From contig JAJEJA010000072.1 of NCBI GenBank assembly GCA_022828145.1, positions 1-64,000 on the forward strand: a stretch of DNA of 64,000 nt. Direction: 5' to 3'. The notes under the pieces are model-generated. The model did not search any database. It saw only the letters and a program-made list of their open reading frames with translations, and had not been told where the DNA came from. This document shows, piece by piece, positions 25,928 to 35,219 of the stretch (its first letter is position 1; every line of letters starts with the position of its first letter). The DNA is from Candidatus Poribacteria bacterium. Lineage in GTDB: Bacteria > Poribacteria > WGA-4E > WGA-3G. Made by a program: the position numbers and the translations under genes.

Positions 25928-28756
25928 ATGGGATCAATCGAAAATCACAAAACACTTTATATTATTGACACGATGGCAGAGATATTTAGATCATTTTATT
26001 CTATTCAGACCCGTCTTGTCAGCTCAGTTACAGGAGAGCCAACAAATGCCATCTTCGGGTTTACCGGCACGCTTATGAAATTACTAACCAATTTTAAAGC
26101 TGAGTATATTATCGCTGCTATTGACACACCAGGAGACACATTCCGGAACGTGCTGTATGCAGAATATAAAGGACATCGTAGAACTCCACCAGATGATTTG
26201 GTGACACAGATTCCACGGATTCAACAACTGCTCGAGACATTAGAGATTCCCGTCATTGGAAAACAGGAATTAGAAGCAGACGATATTATCGCATCTGTCA
26301 CACAGCACATACTTGATGCACCCGATACACAAGATGTTCATGTTAGAATAGTCTCAAAAGATAAAGACCTAGAGCAATTACTGTGTGAACGCGTTACGAT
26401 GTTTGACATAAATAAAGACACTGTTATAGACGTTGAATCACTCATGGAAAACAAAGGTATTACACCGGACCAAGTTATAGATGTGCTAGCTCTGATGGGA
26501 GATACATCTGATAACGTTCCAGGTGTTGAAGGGATAGGATTGAAGAATGCTGCTAAACTACTTCAAGAGTACGGTACTTTAGATGGCATCTATGAGAATA
26601 TTGAGCAGATTACGGGTAAACGTCGCGAGAATTTAGAGAAGGCTCAGGAGTATATATCACTCTCAAAAGAACTTGTCACATTAAAACGAGATGCAGACCT
26701 TGATTTCACAATGGAAAAAGCACGCGTCAAACCCCCTGACATGAGTAAAGTTAGACCTCTCTTTGAACAACTTGAACTAAAACGATATCTCAACCAGATT
26801 TCGGCTTATGCAAATGGAAATGGTGATACTGACCAAGTCAAAGTTGATGTGAAAACGACCAGGAAAGAACGGATCGAAGCGATGGAACTTGAGAAAGAGA
26901 AGATCATAGAAGAAGGAAAATTCACAACAGCTAAATCTAGTAACTACACTGCAATTACGACTGATGAACAGCTTTCCGAACTTGTAGTGACACTTTCAGA
27001 ACAGGATATAATTTCCGTTGATACTGAGACTGATGGATTATATCGCAACGCCGGTCTGTGTGGCATTAGTTTTTCATGGAAACCAAAACAAGGAGTTTAT
27101 GTTCCCATCAAATCACCTACTCTTGAAAAACATTTAGATCAGGAAACAGTTTTATCTAAACTCAAACCTATTTTGGAAAATCCAGATTTACCAAAATGTG
27201 GACACAACCTGAAGTTTGATGCAAGCATCTTCCTTAGACACGGTGTTCAGTTACAAGGTGTAGTCTTTGATACAATGTTGGCAAGTCAACTCGTTGATCC
27301 GAGACAACCATCCCATAATCTCGATAATTTGGCACTACTCCACTTAAACCATAAAATGATTCCTCTCTCTGACTTGATTGGTGATGAAGAAGACTCTACA
27401 TCTATAGACAAAATACCTTTTGAAGAAGTAACACAGTACGCTTCTGAAGATACTGATATTGTCCTTCAACTCTATCTTTTTTTTAAGCCAAAACTTGAGG
27501 AGACACACACTGATGAGCTTGTAAGAAATATCGAATCGCCTCTCGGTCCAGTGCTTGCTTTGATGGAGTTTAATGGTATTGTGTGTGATACCGATGAGAT
27601 TGATAAACAGAGAAAAATTGTTGACCAACTTGTTGAAGAACGAGAGAAAGAGATACACGATCTTGTAGGATACGAATTCAATATTGGTTCGCCGAGTGTT
27701 CTTGCCGAAGTATTGTTTGATGAGATCGGTTTTACACCTGTCCGTAAAACAAAAACGGGAAAAAACTCAACGGATGCTAACGTGCTTGAAGCTCTTGCAG
27801 CACAAGAGGACATCAATAATCCGAGAACTACTGTTCCCCGTTTAATCATTGAGTATAGACAGTATCGTAATCTACAGAGTACATATCTTGGACAATTAAA
27901 ACACGCTGTGAATGATGATACAAAACGTATCCATACACATTTATATCAATTGACAACAGCTACCGGACGTTTACAGTCTGATAGTCCTAATCTTCAAAAT
28001 ATTCCAGTTAGGTCAGAGATTGGTCGTCAGTTGCGCAAAGCCTTTATTGCTCCTGAAGGACATAAATTGATCTGTGCAGATTATTCGCAGATTGAGCTTC
28101 GTGTACTGGCACACTTTAGTAAAGACCCTAAACTTATGGAGATCTTCAATCAGAATTTGGATATTCATACAACGGTTGCCTCAGAGGTATATAAGGTTTC
28201 AATAGAGGAAGTAACCAGAGAATTAAGAGACAAAGCAAAGATTGTAAACTTTGGTATCATCTACGGTGTTTCACCGTCTGGATTAGCACGTAGAATTCAA
28301 GGAATGAATACAGATGAAGCACGCGATCTAATAAAAAATTATAAGGCGCGTTTCCCCGGTATTAATATATTCTTCCACAGGTGTATCCAACAGGCATTAG
28401 ACAATGGTTATGTAACGACTTTAACAGGTCGTAGACGCGCAATACCTGAAATATTTGAACATTCTCAGAGGCGTCAGAGTCTAGGTGAACGCCTTGCTAT
28501 TAATACTGTAATTCAAGGAACAGCTGCGGATTTAATCAAAGCAGCTATGGTAAAAGTTCAACAGAGAATTGATAAGGATCAGTTAGATATGAAGTTGTTA
28601 CTACAGATTCATGATGAATTGGTGCTTGAATCCCCTACTGAGCTTGCTGAAACCCATGCTAAAATAGTTTCAGAAGAGATGGAAAAAGCCATGACGTTAA
28701 GAGTTCCGCTTCGAACAGAGACCGGTATTGGTGATAATTGGATGGAAGCGAAATAA
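25928..28756 (+). CDS. polA: DNA polymerase I
   Basis: This 942-residue family A polymerase carries all three activities. The 5' nuclease (1-300) has the acidic cluster around QELEADDIIASV and LMGDTSDNVPGVEGIG. The 3'-5' exonuclease (about 330-520) keeps DTETDGL, GHNLKFDAS and YASEDTD, so proofreading is likely active. The polymerase (about 560-942) has ICADYSQIELR, KIVNFGIIYGVS and LLQIHDELVLE. It acts in repair and Okazaki-fragment maturation. GAAAGGAC precedes the ATG. It follows the flavoprotein by 47 nt on the same strand. Confidence 0.97.
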   Translation: MGSIENHKTLYIIDTMAEIFRSFYSIQTRLVSSVTGEPTNAIFGFTGTLMKLLTNFKAEYIIAAIDTPGDTFRNVLYAEYKGHRRTPPDDLVTQIPRIQQLLETLEIPVIGKQELEADDIIASVTQHILDAPDTQDVHVRIVSKDKDLEQLLCERVTMFDINKDTVIDVESLMENKGITPDQVIDVLALMGDTSDNVPGVEGIGLKNAAKLLQEYGTLDGIYENIEQITGKRRENLEKAQEYISLSKELVTLKRDADLDFTMEKARVKPPDMSKVRPLFEQLELKRYLNQISAYANGNGDTDQVKVDVKTTRKERIEAMELEKEKIIEEGKFTTAKSSNYTAITTDEQLSELVVTLSEQDIISVDTETDGLYRNAGLCGISFSWKPKQGVYVPIKSPTLEKHLDQETVLSKLKPILENPDLPKCGHNLKFDASIFLRHGVQLQGVVFDTMLASQLVDPRQPSHNLDNLALLHLNHKMIPLSDLIGDEEDSTSIDKIPFEEVTQYASEDTDIVLQLYLFFKPKLEETHTDELVRNIESPLGPVLALMEFNGIVCDTDEIDKQRKIVDQLVEEREKEIHDLVGYEFNIGSPSVLAEVLFDEIGFTPVRKTKTGKNSTDANVLEALAAQEDINNPRTTVPRLIIEYRQYRNLQSTYLGQLKHAVNDDTKRIHTHLYQLTTATGRLQSDSPNLQNIPVRSEIGRQLRKAFIAPEGHKLICADYSQIELRVLAHFSKDPKLMEIFNQNLDIHTTVASEVYKVSIEEVTRELRDKAKIVNFGIIYGVSPSGLARRIQGMNTDEARDLIKNYKARFPGINIFFHRCIQQALDNGYVTTLTGRRRAIPEIFEHSQRRQSLGERLAINTVIQGTAADLIKAAMVKVQQRIDKDQLDMKLLLQIHDELVLESPTELAETHAKIVSEEMEKAMTLRVPLRTETGIGDNWMEAK

Positions 28757-28777
28757 TTATCTGTAGTATAATGAAAT

Positions 28778-28806
28778 TTGACAATTTTATTATTTTATAG
28801 TATCAT
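28778..28806 (+). promoter_or_regulatory. Promoter with long leader for the RRM protein gene
   Basis: TTGACA (28778-28783), 17 nt, TATCAT (28801-28806). Transcription from here would give a leader of about 235 nt before the RRM gene at 29048. No convincing ORF with a ribosome-binding site lies between; a 78-codon frame at 28815 lacks one. Confidence 0.6.
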
Positions 28807-29047
28807 GTTAACGTTTGGGAAATGTGATGGTGTCTGCGAACCGATTTATGCATAGTATTTTGACAGTTTTACGTTTTGGAACCTGTAACATCCTTGATGA
28901 TTGTGATGCCTTCCGAAAAAGATTGATAAGAATCCGAGTTCATTTTTGCCAATCTTCGCTTGCTGCCAAATGCCTGCCGATAGAACTTGCTGACAGTACT
29001 CAGTTTTCTCACATTCCCGTTATTTCAATATCAAAAGGAGAAACGAG

Positions 29048-29335
29048 ATGAACATCTACGTTGGCAATGTCCCTTATGCAGCCACAGAAACCGATTTGGA
29101 AGAACTCTTTGAACCACACGGCCCGCTTGCATCGGTAACAATTATCCGTGACCGATACGATGGTCGTTCTAAAGGGTACGGTTTCGTTGAGATGGAAAAT
29201 CAAGAAGATGGTGAACGTGCGATTGAAGCTCTTGATGGACAAGAATTGATGGGACGCCCGTTGAAGGTCAATCCTGCGCGTCCACGTGAACGTCGTCCTG
29301 CACCCCGATACCAAAGCCGTTATGAAGAAGAGTAA
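29048..29335 (+). CDS. RNA-binding protein with a single RRM domain
   Basis: This 95-residue protein is one RRM plus a short Arg/Pro-rich tail. RNP2 is NIYVGNVPY at the N-terminus and RNP1 is KGYGFVEM near 38-45. Similar small RRM proteins occur in cyanobacteria and other bacteria, where many are cold-induced and bind single-stranded RNA. AAAAGGAG precedes the ATG. The long leader upstream and a hairpin terminator downstream make it a single-gene transcript. Confidence 0.94.
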   Translation: MNIYVGNVPYAATETDLEELFEPHGPLASVTIIRDRYDGRSKGYGFVEMENQEDGERAIEALDGQELMGRPLKVNPARPRERRPAPRYQSRYEEE

Positions 29336-29340
29336 AAATG

Positions 29341-29370
29341 CTTAAGGACAATTTGTCTAAGACATTTTTT
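29341..29370 (+). terminator. Intrinsic terminator after the RRM gene
   Basis: An imperfect hairpin (CTTAAGGACAA / TTGTCTAAG, 29341-29361) is followed by a T-run at 29365-29370, directly after the RRM stop codon. Confidence 0.65.
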
Positions 29371-29438
29371 CTAATTTCGTAACGTCTGACGTAAAATTGG
29401 GAAATATAAGGACTAAATGTAAAAACAGATGAATCGAT

Positions 29439-29473
29439 ATAATGCTTCTGTTGTAACTCAGCAGAAGCATTAT
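29439..29473. terminator. Hairpin between convergent genes
   Basis: ATAATGCTTCTG (29439-29450) pairs perfectly with CAGAAGCATTAT (29462-29473) around an 11-nt loop, between the RRM gene and the leftward AAA+ gene. There is no strong T-run on either side, so a bidirectional terminator role is only probable. Confidence 0.55.
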
Positions 29474-29505
29474 TGTTTAAATGGTAGACAAAATCAGTTT
29501 AAGTC

Positions 29506-31359
29506 CTATGTACTTAGACCGAGTTCTTTACTGAGCTCCATCAATCTATTGTTAACCTTCGTCTTATCAATTCTGTTTTCATTTACAAATTCTTGGTACG
29601 GTGGTGGAAGTCTGTCGGGTATCATAGCCCGTGAATTCGCCTCTTGTAATGCTAATAGGACCATGAACAGACGCATTTCTGGTGAATAGTCTGGCATATA
29701 GTCTGCTACTGCTTCACGTAAATCTTCTTCATTAAATGCGTTACGTTTCTTCCGTTTTGCAATATTATGACTTCGCTGTGCAATCTGATTAAGGTCATTT
29801 ACACTCACCCCACGTAGCCTTGGGTCTCTTGCTATTTCTTGAAAATTCATTTCTTCACGGGTATGAAATCGGCAGAAAAACTGTAATATACCGGCACGAC
29901 TATCTCGAATTGGTGGTAACAAAACAACTTTGTGACTAAAGATTTCCGGACGCCGGAAAATAGATGGAATAAGGTCCGGACGGCTTGATGTTCCAACCCA
30001 TATAACTCTACCGCGCAATGTAGCATCACTAATAGCATTCGTTAGAATAGTAGGAAGTGGTCTTTCACTGCTACCAGTCTTAATTGTTGTGTGATGGGGT
30101 GAAGCCTGTTCTATTTCATCCATAAATACAACAACAGGAGCAAGGCCGCGTATATAGTTTATAGCAGAATTCAAGTTCCTCTCATAACTGTTCCCATTCT
30201 CACTTATATTTATCGTCACTTCACTGACCTGATTAGCATATCGGAGTTGAACAAATGCCATGTTAGTCTGTCCTGCTAACATTCGAGCTGCGAAAATATT
30301 TCCGTTCCCTGTTGGTCCCAGTAGAAGTATCCCACGAGGTACACGACGCAAATCATTTTCCTTTAAACCATCAACAATATCTTCTATGAGTCTTGTTACA
30401 TGATTTGACCAATGTTGTCTGGGATTTGTAAGAGGTTCGTGAACTTCTATAATCCCGTGGCTGAATACCTTTACGCTTTCTCTGCGATAATTTGCCAGTA
30501 ATGGACCTTCAACTTTCTGCTTTAAAGATGCTGCTTGACGGACTAAATCGTGTATTGCGAAAAGGTTGAGGCCCCCCGTGTCCTGTGCTAACGCCTGCTT
30601 ATCACGAGCATTTCCGAGGTTTAACTTAACCTCTGCTTTTTCGTCCGGCTCTCCTTCCTGCGTAATTTCTTGTGGAATTGAGCTTATATGTTCAATGAAC
30701 TTTAATCTGTGTTCGTAGTCTGGAAATGGTACCTCTATTACAGGTATTTCTTGATTCACAAGAAAGTGAGGATGAATGTCAAAAGTATTCTGCGTTAGAA
30801 GAATAATAATATGTTTCTTTCTGCGAATTTCAAGGTCTGAAGCCCAATTCTGCAGTTGGTGAAAGAAAAATTTAGCATTCTCTGGAATACCTGTGTCAGA
30901 TGAATAATTACTTGGTGCAATCTGCTCAAGGTTGTCTATCACCAATCCAATTCTGACACGATCCTGTTTTAGAAGATTATGCAGTTTATTTGCCAGATCC
31001 TTAGTTGGCAATGGGTCACTTCTATAGAAAGGGTCTTCATGTACCTTATGTATTAATAGACGTGAATTAATCCTTTTTCTATCTTCAGTCTCATCAGGTA
31101 CTCCTTGATCCTTAGGAATTAATCCGAGTAATTTCTGAGTGTTAATCCAATTGCCTACTCCTGGCAACATGAATCCTTGTGTAGCATTATATCCGAGAAC
31201 TAAGCGACATCCGAGTGCATTGAGTTGCTCCATCACAAAATCTAATGTTGGTAAATAACCGAAGTGTTCATCCAACTGCAAATCATCTACGTTAAAATGC
31301 AATAAAAACTGGTGTGCTGCTGCAACATTGTATTGTGATTCAATATTTTCCCAGAACAT
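29506..31359 (-). CDS. Two-module AAA+ family protein with degenerate Walker A
   Basis: The 617-residue protein has an N-terminal module with a Walker B-like VIDNLEQIAP (about 140-150) but no Walker A, and a C-terminal AAA+ module. The latter has GPTGNGN at 348-354, where the essential Lys is Asn354 (codon AAT). It retains Walker B VVFMDEIEQ (about 410-418), a sensor VIWVGTSSRPD and an arginine pair near 470. The layout resembles Ycf46-like AAA proteins. I start at the ATG at 31359 (GGAG 8 nt upstream); longer frames reach 31452. The function is unknown and ATP use is doubtful. Confidence 0.8.
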   Translation of the reverse strand: MFWENIESQYNVAAAHQFLLHFNVDDLQLDEHFGYLPTLDFVMEQLNALGCRLVLGYNATQGFMLPGVGNWINTQKLLGLIPKDQGVPDETEDRKRINSRLLIHKVHEDPFYRSDPLPTKDLANKLHNLLKQDRVRIGLVIDNLEQIAPSNYSSDTGIPENAKFFFHQLQNWASDLEIRRKKHIIILLTQNTFDIHPHFLVNQEIPVIEVPFPDYEHRLKFIEHISSIPQEITQEGEPDEKAEVKLNLGNARDKQALAQDTGGLNLFAIHDLVRQAASLKQKVEGPLLANYRRESVKVFSHGIIEVHEPLTNPRQHWSNHVTRLIEDIVDGLKENDLRRVPRGILLLGPTGNGNIFAARMLAGQTNMAFVQLRYANQVSEVTINISENGNSYERNLNSAINYIRGLAPVVVFMDEIEQASPHHTTIKTGSSERPLPTILTNAISDATLRGRVIWVGTSSRPDLIPSIFRRPEIFSHKVVLLPPIRDSRAGILQFFCRFHTREEMNFQEIARDPRLRGVSVNDLNQIAQRSHNIAKRKKRNAFNEEDLREAVADYMPDYSPEMRLFMVLLALQEANSRAMIPDRLPPPYQEFVNENRIDKTKVNNRLMELSKELGLST

Positions 31360-31512
31360 ATTCATATCTCCAAAGCTTTCATCCTTTACATTATGTTTAA
31401 TTTTATCCTTTAGGATACTATTAGAATAGCATGAACTTCCACCAGAAATCAAATAAATCGGAGTTTGACATTATTCCAATTCTGTGATAGTCTTAATCTG
31501 TTTATAAAACTT

Positions 31513-32169
31513 ATGGAGAAATGCGTAAATAACATCATGGTAGAACGTCCAATAACTATTGGTATCATGGGTGGTTCAGCATCAGGTAAAACAACCTTCG
31601 CAGCTGCTTTGGTTGAACAACTTACCGATTATTCTCCCATTATACTTCATCAAGACTCCTATTTTCGAGACTGGTCAGAATACTCAGCAGAAGAACGGGA
31701 AAAGGTAATTACTGCAAACCATCCTGATGCTGTACAATGGGATGTACTTATTTCAGATATAAAAAAACTCAGAGGACTTAAGACTATTGAAACACCTGCT
31801 CTTGGAACACGTGCCGCACAACGTGGTAATGATAAACAGATTATCCAACCGAGTCGTGTTGTGATTGTTGAGGGACACCTTATCTTCTGGAACGAACAAC
31901 TTCGTGAGCTAATTGACCTGAAGATATATTTAGATGTTGATGCCCATGAGCGCGTATTGCGGCGAATACTCCGTGATGTTGGTAGACACGGTGATCTTGA
32001 AAGAGTCGTCAGTTGGTATCGACGTGATGTAATTCCTAATTTTCCTGTCTATACTGAATCTTGCAAACAGTATGCAGATATAATTATTCCTTACATGACT
32101 GCCAATCCAGTCGCACTGCAAACTGTTGCATCGGGGATACGTTCAATGTTAAATAACCCGCATAGTTGA
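31513..32169 (+). CDS. udk: Uridine kinase-like P-loop kinase
   Basis: This product of about 218 residues phosphorylates uridine or a related substrate in nucleoside salvage, by family resemblance. Walker A is GGSASGKTTFA near 33. HQDSYFRDWSEYS, ANHPDAVQWDVL and VIVEGHLIFW follow as in uridine kinases, and a lid region RRILRDVGRHGDLE is present. The start is uncertain: ATG at 31513 or 31537 (MVERPITIG) are both possible, and neither has a strong ribosome-binding site. It is divergent from the AAA+ gene. Confidence 0.82.
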   Translation: MEKCVNNIMVERPITIGIMGGSASGKTTFAAALVEQLTDYSPIILHQDSYFRDWSEYSAEEREKVITANHPDAVQWDVLISDIKKLRGLKTIETPALGTRAAQRGNDKQIIQPSRVVIVEGHLIFWNEQLRELIDLKIYLDVDAHERVLRRILRDVGRHGDLERVVSWYRRDVIPNFPVYTESCKQYADIIIPYMTANPVALQTVASGIRSMLNNPHS

Positions 32170-32253
32170 AATTCCCTGCATTTCCAACCAATAAAATCAG
32201 CACAGATAGAAGCGGCTAATTATATTGTCTTTTTGACACTGGCATCATTTCAT
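32170..32253. other. Start of the 390-nt udk-hsp20 intergenic region
   Basis: No gene is seen between udk and hsp20 (32170-32560). The notable contents are the TGACA/TGTCA cluster at 32254-32281 and the sigma-54-type promoter at 32505-32522. The rest is AT-rich without clear structure. Confidence 0.5.
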
Positions 32254-32281
32254 AATGACAGACAAATGTCAATTTGACATT
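32254..32281. promoter_or_regulatory. Palindromic TGACA/TGTCA cluster, possible enhancer site
   Basis: AATGTCAATTTGACATT (32265-32281) is a perfect palindrome with a 1-nt centre. TGACA at 32256-32260 makes a further inverted pair with TGTCA at 32267-32271. The cluster lies about 225 nt upstream of the sigma-54-type promoter of hsp20, a distance compatible with an activator site. The role is inferred. Confidence 0.55.
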
Positions 32282-32504
32282 CTGATCAATTTAGTTCTTC
32301 TGTGCTATTCTAAAATTGCCCGACTTACCATTGATACAAAATCTTCAATAATCCAATAAGGACTGCTTGAGATTATCTCTAAACCCTGTCACAGACTAAG
32401 TGTTAGATACGTCTTTTCTAATTTCCAATTCTGCTGTACTGTTTTGGCATCATATTTGCTTAAGTAGGATTAGTATATTGACTAACATTTTTAGCAAATT
32501 TGAT

Positions 32505-32522
32505 TTGGCATAGAAATTGCTT
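32505..32522 (+). promoter_or_regulatory. Sigma-54-type (-24/-12) promoter of hsp20
   Basis: TTGGCATAGAAATTGCTT has GG at 32507-32508 and GC at 32519-32520 with exactly 10 nt between them, as sigma-54 promoters require. TGGCA and TTGC match the consensus boxes. It lies about 40 nt before the hsp20 ATG, which has its own AAGGAG site. Confidence 0.7.
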
Positions 32523-32560
32523 ATAAAAGTATAACCAATACAAAATAAGGAGATAAAAAA

Positions 32561-33037
32561 ATGGCATATTTAGCAACACGCAGACCCGTCAATAATCTCT
32601 TCAATCTTCACAACCAAATAGGAAGAGTCTTTGGAGACCTTCTGTCATCTAATGACAGCGAAAGTACTGAAGAGAACAGCTCTTGGATACCGACAGTAGA
32701 CATTACTGAAATGGAAAGCGGCTTTGAAATCCACGCTGAACTTCCCGGCGTAGCTCAGAAAGATGTTCAGGTTTCTGTCACTGACAACTTACTTACAATC
32801 AAAGGCGAGAAAAATCAGAAACAGGAAATCGAAAATCAGAGTTACCATCGTGTAGAAAGACGGTACGGTACATTTCAAAGAAGTTTCACACTGCCGAAAC
32901 ATGTTGATACTGGAAACATAAAGGCTGGCTATAAGGATGGTATCCTTACGCTAACAATACCGAAGGCAGAGGCAGCAAAACCGAAAGAGATTCAGATCGG
33001 TGTGCAATCTGCAAATGAAACCTCCGACGAAAGTTAA
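32561..33037 (+). CDS. hsp20: Hsp20-family small heat-shock protein
   Basis: This 158-residue alpha-crystallin-domain chaperone holds unfolded proteins without ATP. The N-terminus (1-45) is variable, and the crystallin domain (about 45-140) has AELPGVAQKDVQVSV, ERRYGTFQRSFTLP and the end motif YKDGILTLTIPK. The C-terminal PKEIQI provides the usual I-x-I-type anchor. The promoter upstream is of the sigma-54 type. An almost identical 5'-truncated copy lies about 5.5 kb downstream, and a second intact sHSP gene with a different N-terminus lies at 38734. Confidence 0.95.
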   Translation: MAYLATRRPVNNLFNLHNQIGRVFGDLLSSNDSESTEENSSWIPTVDITEMESGFEIHAELPGVAQKDVQVSVTDNLLTIKGEKNQKQEIENQSYHRVERRYGTFQRSFTLPKHVDTGNIKAGYKDGILTLTIPKAEAAKPKEIQIGVQSANETSDES

Positions 33038-33054
33038 ACTTAACTATGTATCAT

Positions 33055-33087
33055 AAGGACTGGTGGGTAAAACCATCAGTCCTTTTT
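33055..33087 (+). terminator. Intrinsic terminator of hsp20
   Basis: AAGGACTGGTGG (33055-33066) pairs with CCATCAGTCCTT (33073-33084) around a 6-nt loop, followed by a T-run to 33087. The same terminator is copied at 38605-38637. Confidence 0.88.
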
Positions 33088-33202
33088 GCGTTACAAAACA
33101 AAATATTCGAACATACCTATAACGTTTATATCTAAACTTAACTATAGTTTGGACATTTTTATCCTGTTAGGACTTCTCAATAGGTGTATTTTTATTTTGT
33201 AC

Positions 33203-33341
33203 TGCCATCGGAAATTTAGACCACTACCTTAGACAAGATTGTGAAATAATTACAATCTAATTGAAAGGAGAAATCCTATTGAATTTGAGGAAAAAACTTG
33301 TCTTAACTAACACTGAATTCTGGTCTAAAAAATCGATGGCA
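33203..33341. repeat. MITE-like long inverted repeat
   Basis: The ends TGCCATCG...TTTAGACCA (33203-33223) and TGGTCTAAA...CGATGGCA (33321-33341) are complementary at about 17 of 21 positions. Inner segments continue the match (TTAGACAAG against CTTGTCTTAA). The whole is about 139 nt, without a transposase. A 26-codon frame inside it with an AAAGGAG site is probably chance. Confidence 0.5.
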
Positions 33342-33888
33342 CTTCAACTTTTTTCATAGACTTTACAACTATCAAGGACAATCCAGTGACATAAACTTTA
33401 CACACCCCTTCCGCAGACATGTGTAGATACTATTAATGTAAGTTGCATGGTCTGAGCAAGAAACTGCCTTACAGCGTATTTTGTATTTTAGTTTCTCATA
33501 TTCATGGGATTTAACTTTAACCATGAAAAGTTCGCAAATGGGATTACTAATCAGAGATGAACACATCAGACACCTATCATCTAACCAAGGTTTTTGTGTA
33601 GGTAATACTGCTGAGAACAATTTTAACCCTATGTTGATTGCCCTTCCCTCACTTCACATTCGTTGATAATTCGCTTCATAAGTTCGGACTTGCAGGATTT
33701 AGAAAACTGCTATATCTTTGTGCTCGCGCGCTTTGTCCTGACAAGATGTCTCTTCGCGGACTTTTGTTGTTGCATTGGGGATGTCCCGATGCTTTTTGCT
33801 GCTTGCACAGTGTGCAACAGCAAGGAACTATAGAAACAAAACGCTTAAGATTCGTTCTTGACATTTCTGTGTCTTTTTATAATTTTGA
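33342..33888. other. Non-coding stretch, content not recognised
   Basis: About 550 nt lie between the MITE-like repeat and the IS remnant. Short open frames exist on both strands (for example 33372-33620 leftward, 33638-33967 rightward), but none has a start site or family resemblance. It may hold further decayed mobile DNA. Confidence 0.4.
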
Positions 33889-34495
33889 CAGGACTTACGC
33901 ATTATTTAAAATTATTGCAAATTGGAGAGTTGATATCGCATATAATCATCCAATAAACTTTGTTTAACTTCATAGATTGTTTTGACAAGTGTACATGCAA
34001 CACGTTTGAAACAGACCCCTACTTGAAGACAACAAGCAATATATGATTTCTTTGGGCATGCAACTTGCGGCATTGACACTTACCGATACCGGTGACTTGT
34101 TTGAGCTCACGATGAAGTTGTTCGATCTTCCAACGCACGCGACATTCTTGTTGTGCCGCATCTGCATCCGATTGAGATAAATCGTTTATCGCAATATATT
34201 CCGTGCGTCCGTTAGAGGCGGCAATCCAGAATTACTTCACTTGATGTCCTTTTGGAAACTTCTTGATGTACAAGCGTTTCCTTTGCCGACTGTCTATCTG
34301 GTTCCAAGATAGGGATTGGACTTGTTGGTGCGGTTCAACTCCATCTGTATCGTTTACAAGACGATTGCGTTTCAGTGGCATATAGTAATCAAAAATTGGC
34401 AATAATCGGAAAATAGGTTTTCCCTCTTTTTATAATGTGTAAATGTAGTCATAATAGAATAGTATACACCATTTTACAAAAAGGCATAAGTCCTG
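33889..34495 (-). mobile_element. Decayed IS701-like insertion sequence
   Basis: The ends CAGGACTTACGC (33889-33900) and GCATAAGTCCTG (34484-34495) match as inverted repeats with one mismatch. They enclose broken fragments of a DDE transposase reading leftward. At about 0.6 kb it is much shorter than an intact element, so the 5' part of the transposase is missing. Confidence 0.7.
33920..34430 (-). pseudogene. IS701-family (IS4-like DDE) transposase, C-terminal remnant
   Basis: Translating the minus strand gives GKPIFRLLPIFDYYMPLKRNRLVND, written here in pieces: a GKP...PLKRNRLV segment, a FPKGHQVK segment followed by an in-frame stop, then RTEYIAINDLSQSDA, RWKIEQLHRELKQVTGIGK and CQCRKLHAQRNH. 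These match the conserved C-terminal part of IS701-like transposases, including the WKIEQ-H-RE-KQ motif with the catalytic Glu. A second stop and a frame change follow near the end. It cannot make an active enzyme. Confidence 0.75.
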
Positions 34496-35219
34496 ATAAA
34501 AAGTTCAGTGGTGAGATTGAATAAAGAAATATGTGTCCATGAAATATGGAATGTCAATGAGATTTATGCTCGTGCCGAAAAGTTAATCGCTGATGTCTGT
34601 AAGATATAGCCATCATCGGATGTTTTCTGAGAGGAAAACTCTTGACCTACTCCCAAGACAAAAGTATTGGGTTTCTTTCAATCACGTTTTGTGAGTTTCA
34701 GATCACCGGGTTGTTTAGTTGGAACTAAGTTTGCATTATGTTCATCTGTGCTTCAGTACTGTTTTAAATGGGTTTCATAAGCATTTATGTTCTCCTGTCA
34801 TTTACAATTACTTTGTCTTTTTCATGCTTTTGCACCTTTTTCGGTATAAAACTGTGTCTTAAGCTATGAAGAGTAAAAATGCGATCAGATTCCATGCTTG
34901 TTGGAAATCTAATTGATGATTTATTAGAGGAACTCAATTTGCGTAATTTTGACGGAATCTATCGTTTTTTGCCCGTTTTGACTGAAATTTTAGAAAAAAT
35001 TCATTTTTTTTCGTTTTATACAGCATTTTATGCACCTATTGGGGTAAAAAATATTGTCTTTAAGTATGAAAGCAATTTTATGCAGCAATTTGGAAAAATC
35101 GGTTTGCCGCATTTTGCGTAAGTTCGGTTTGATAGATTTTCGTGTGACTTTTAACATTTTTTTGATGTTACTTGCTATGAGTTCTTTTTCAAACTCACAT
35201 TAATTTAAGGAGATTAATA
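34496..35219. other. Non-coding stretch with a diverged direct repeat
   Basis: About 720 nt follow the IS remnant. An 80-codon frame at 34879-35121 has no good ribosome-binding site. A diverged direct repeat with a period of about 200 nt is seen (near 34824-34880 and 35024-35080, sharing TGCACCT, GTAAAA and AAG-TATGAA). The last 12 nt contain AAGGAG for the next gene. Confidence 0.4.

Noticed and set aside
28815..29051. 78-codon frame upstream of the RRM gene
   Set aside because: No ribosome-binding site or family resemblance; it lies in the leader between a promoter and the RRM gene.
33279..33359. 26-codon TTG-start frame with AAAGGAG upstream
   Set aside because: It lies within the MITE-like inverted repeat; composition looks random.
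34879..35121. 80-codon frame
   Set aside because: No good start site; it overlaps a diverged direct repeat in AT-rich DNA.
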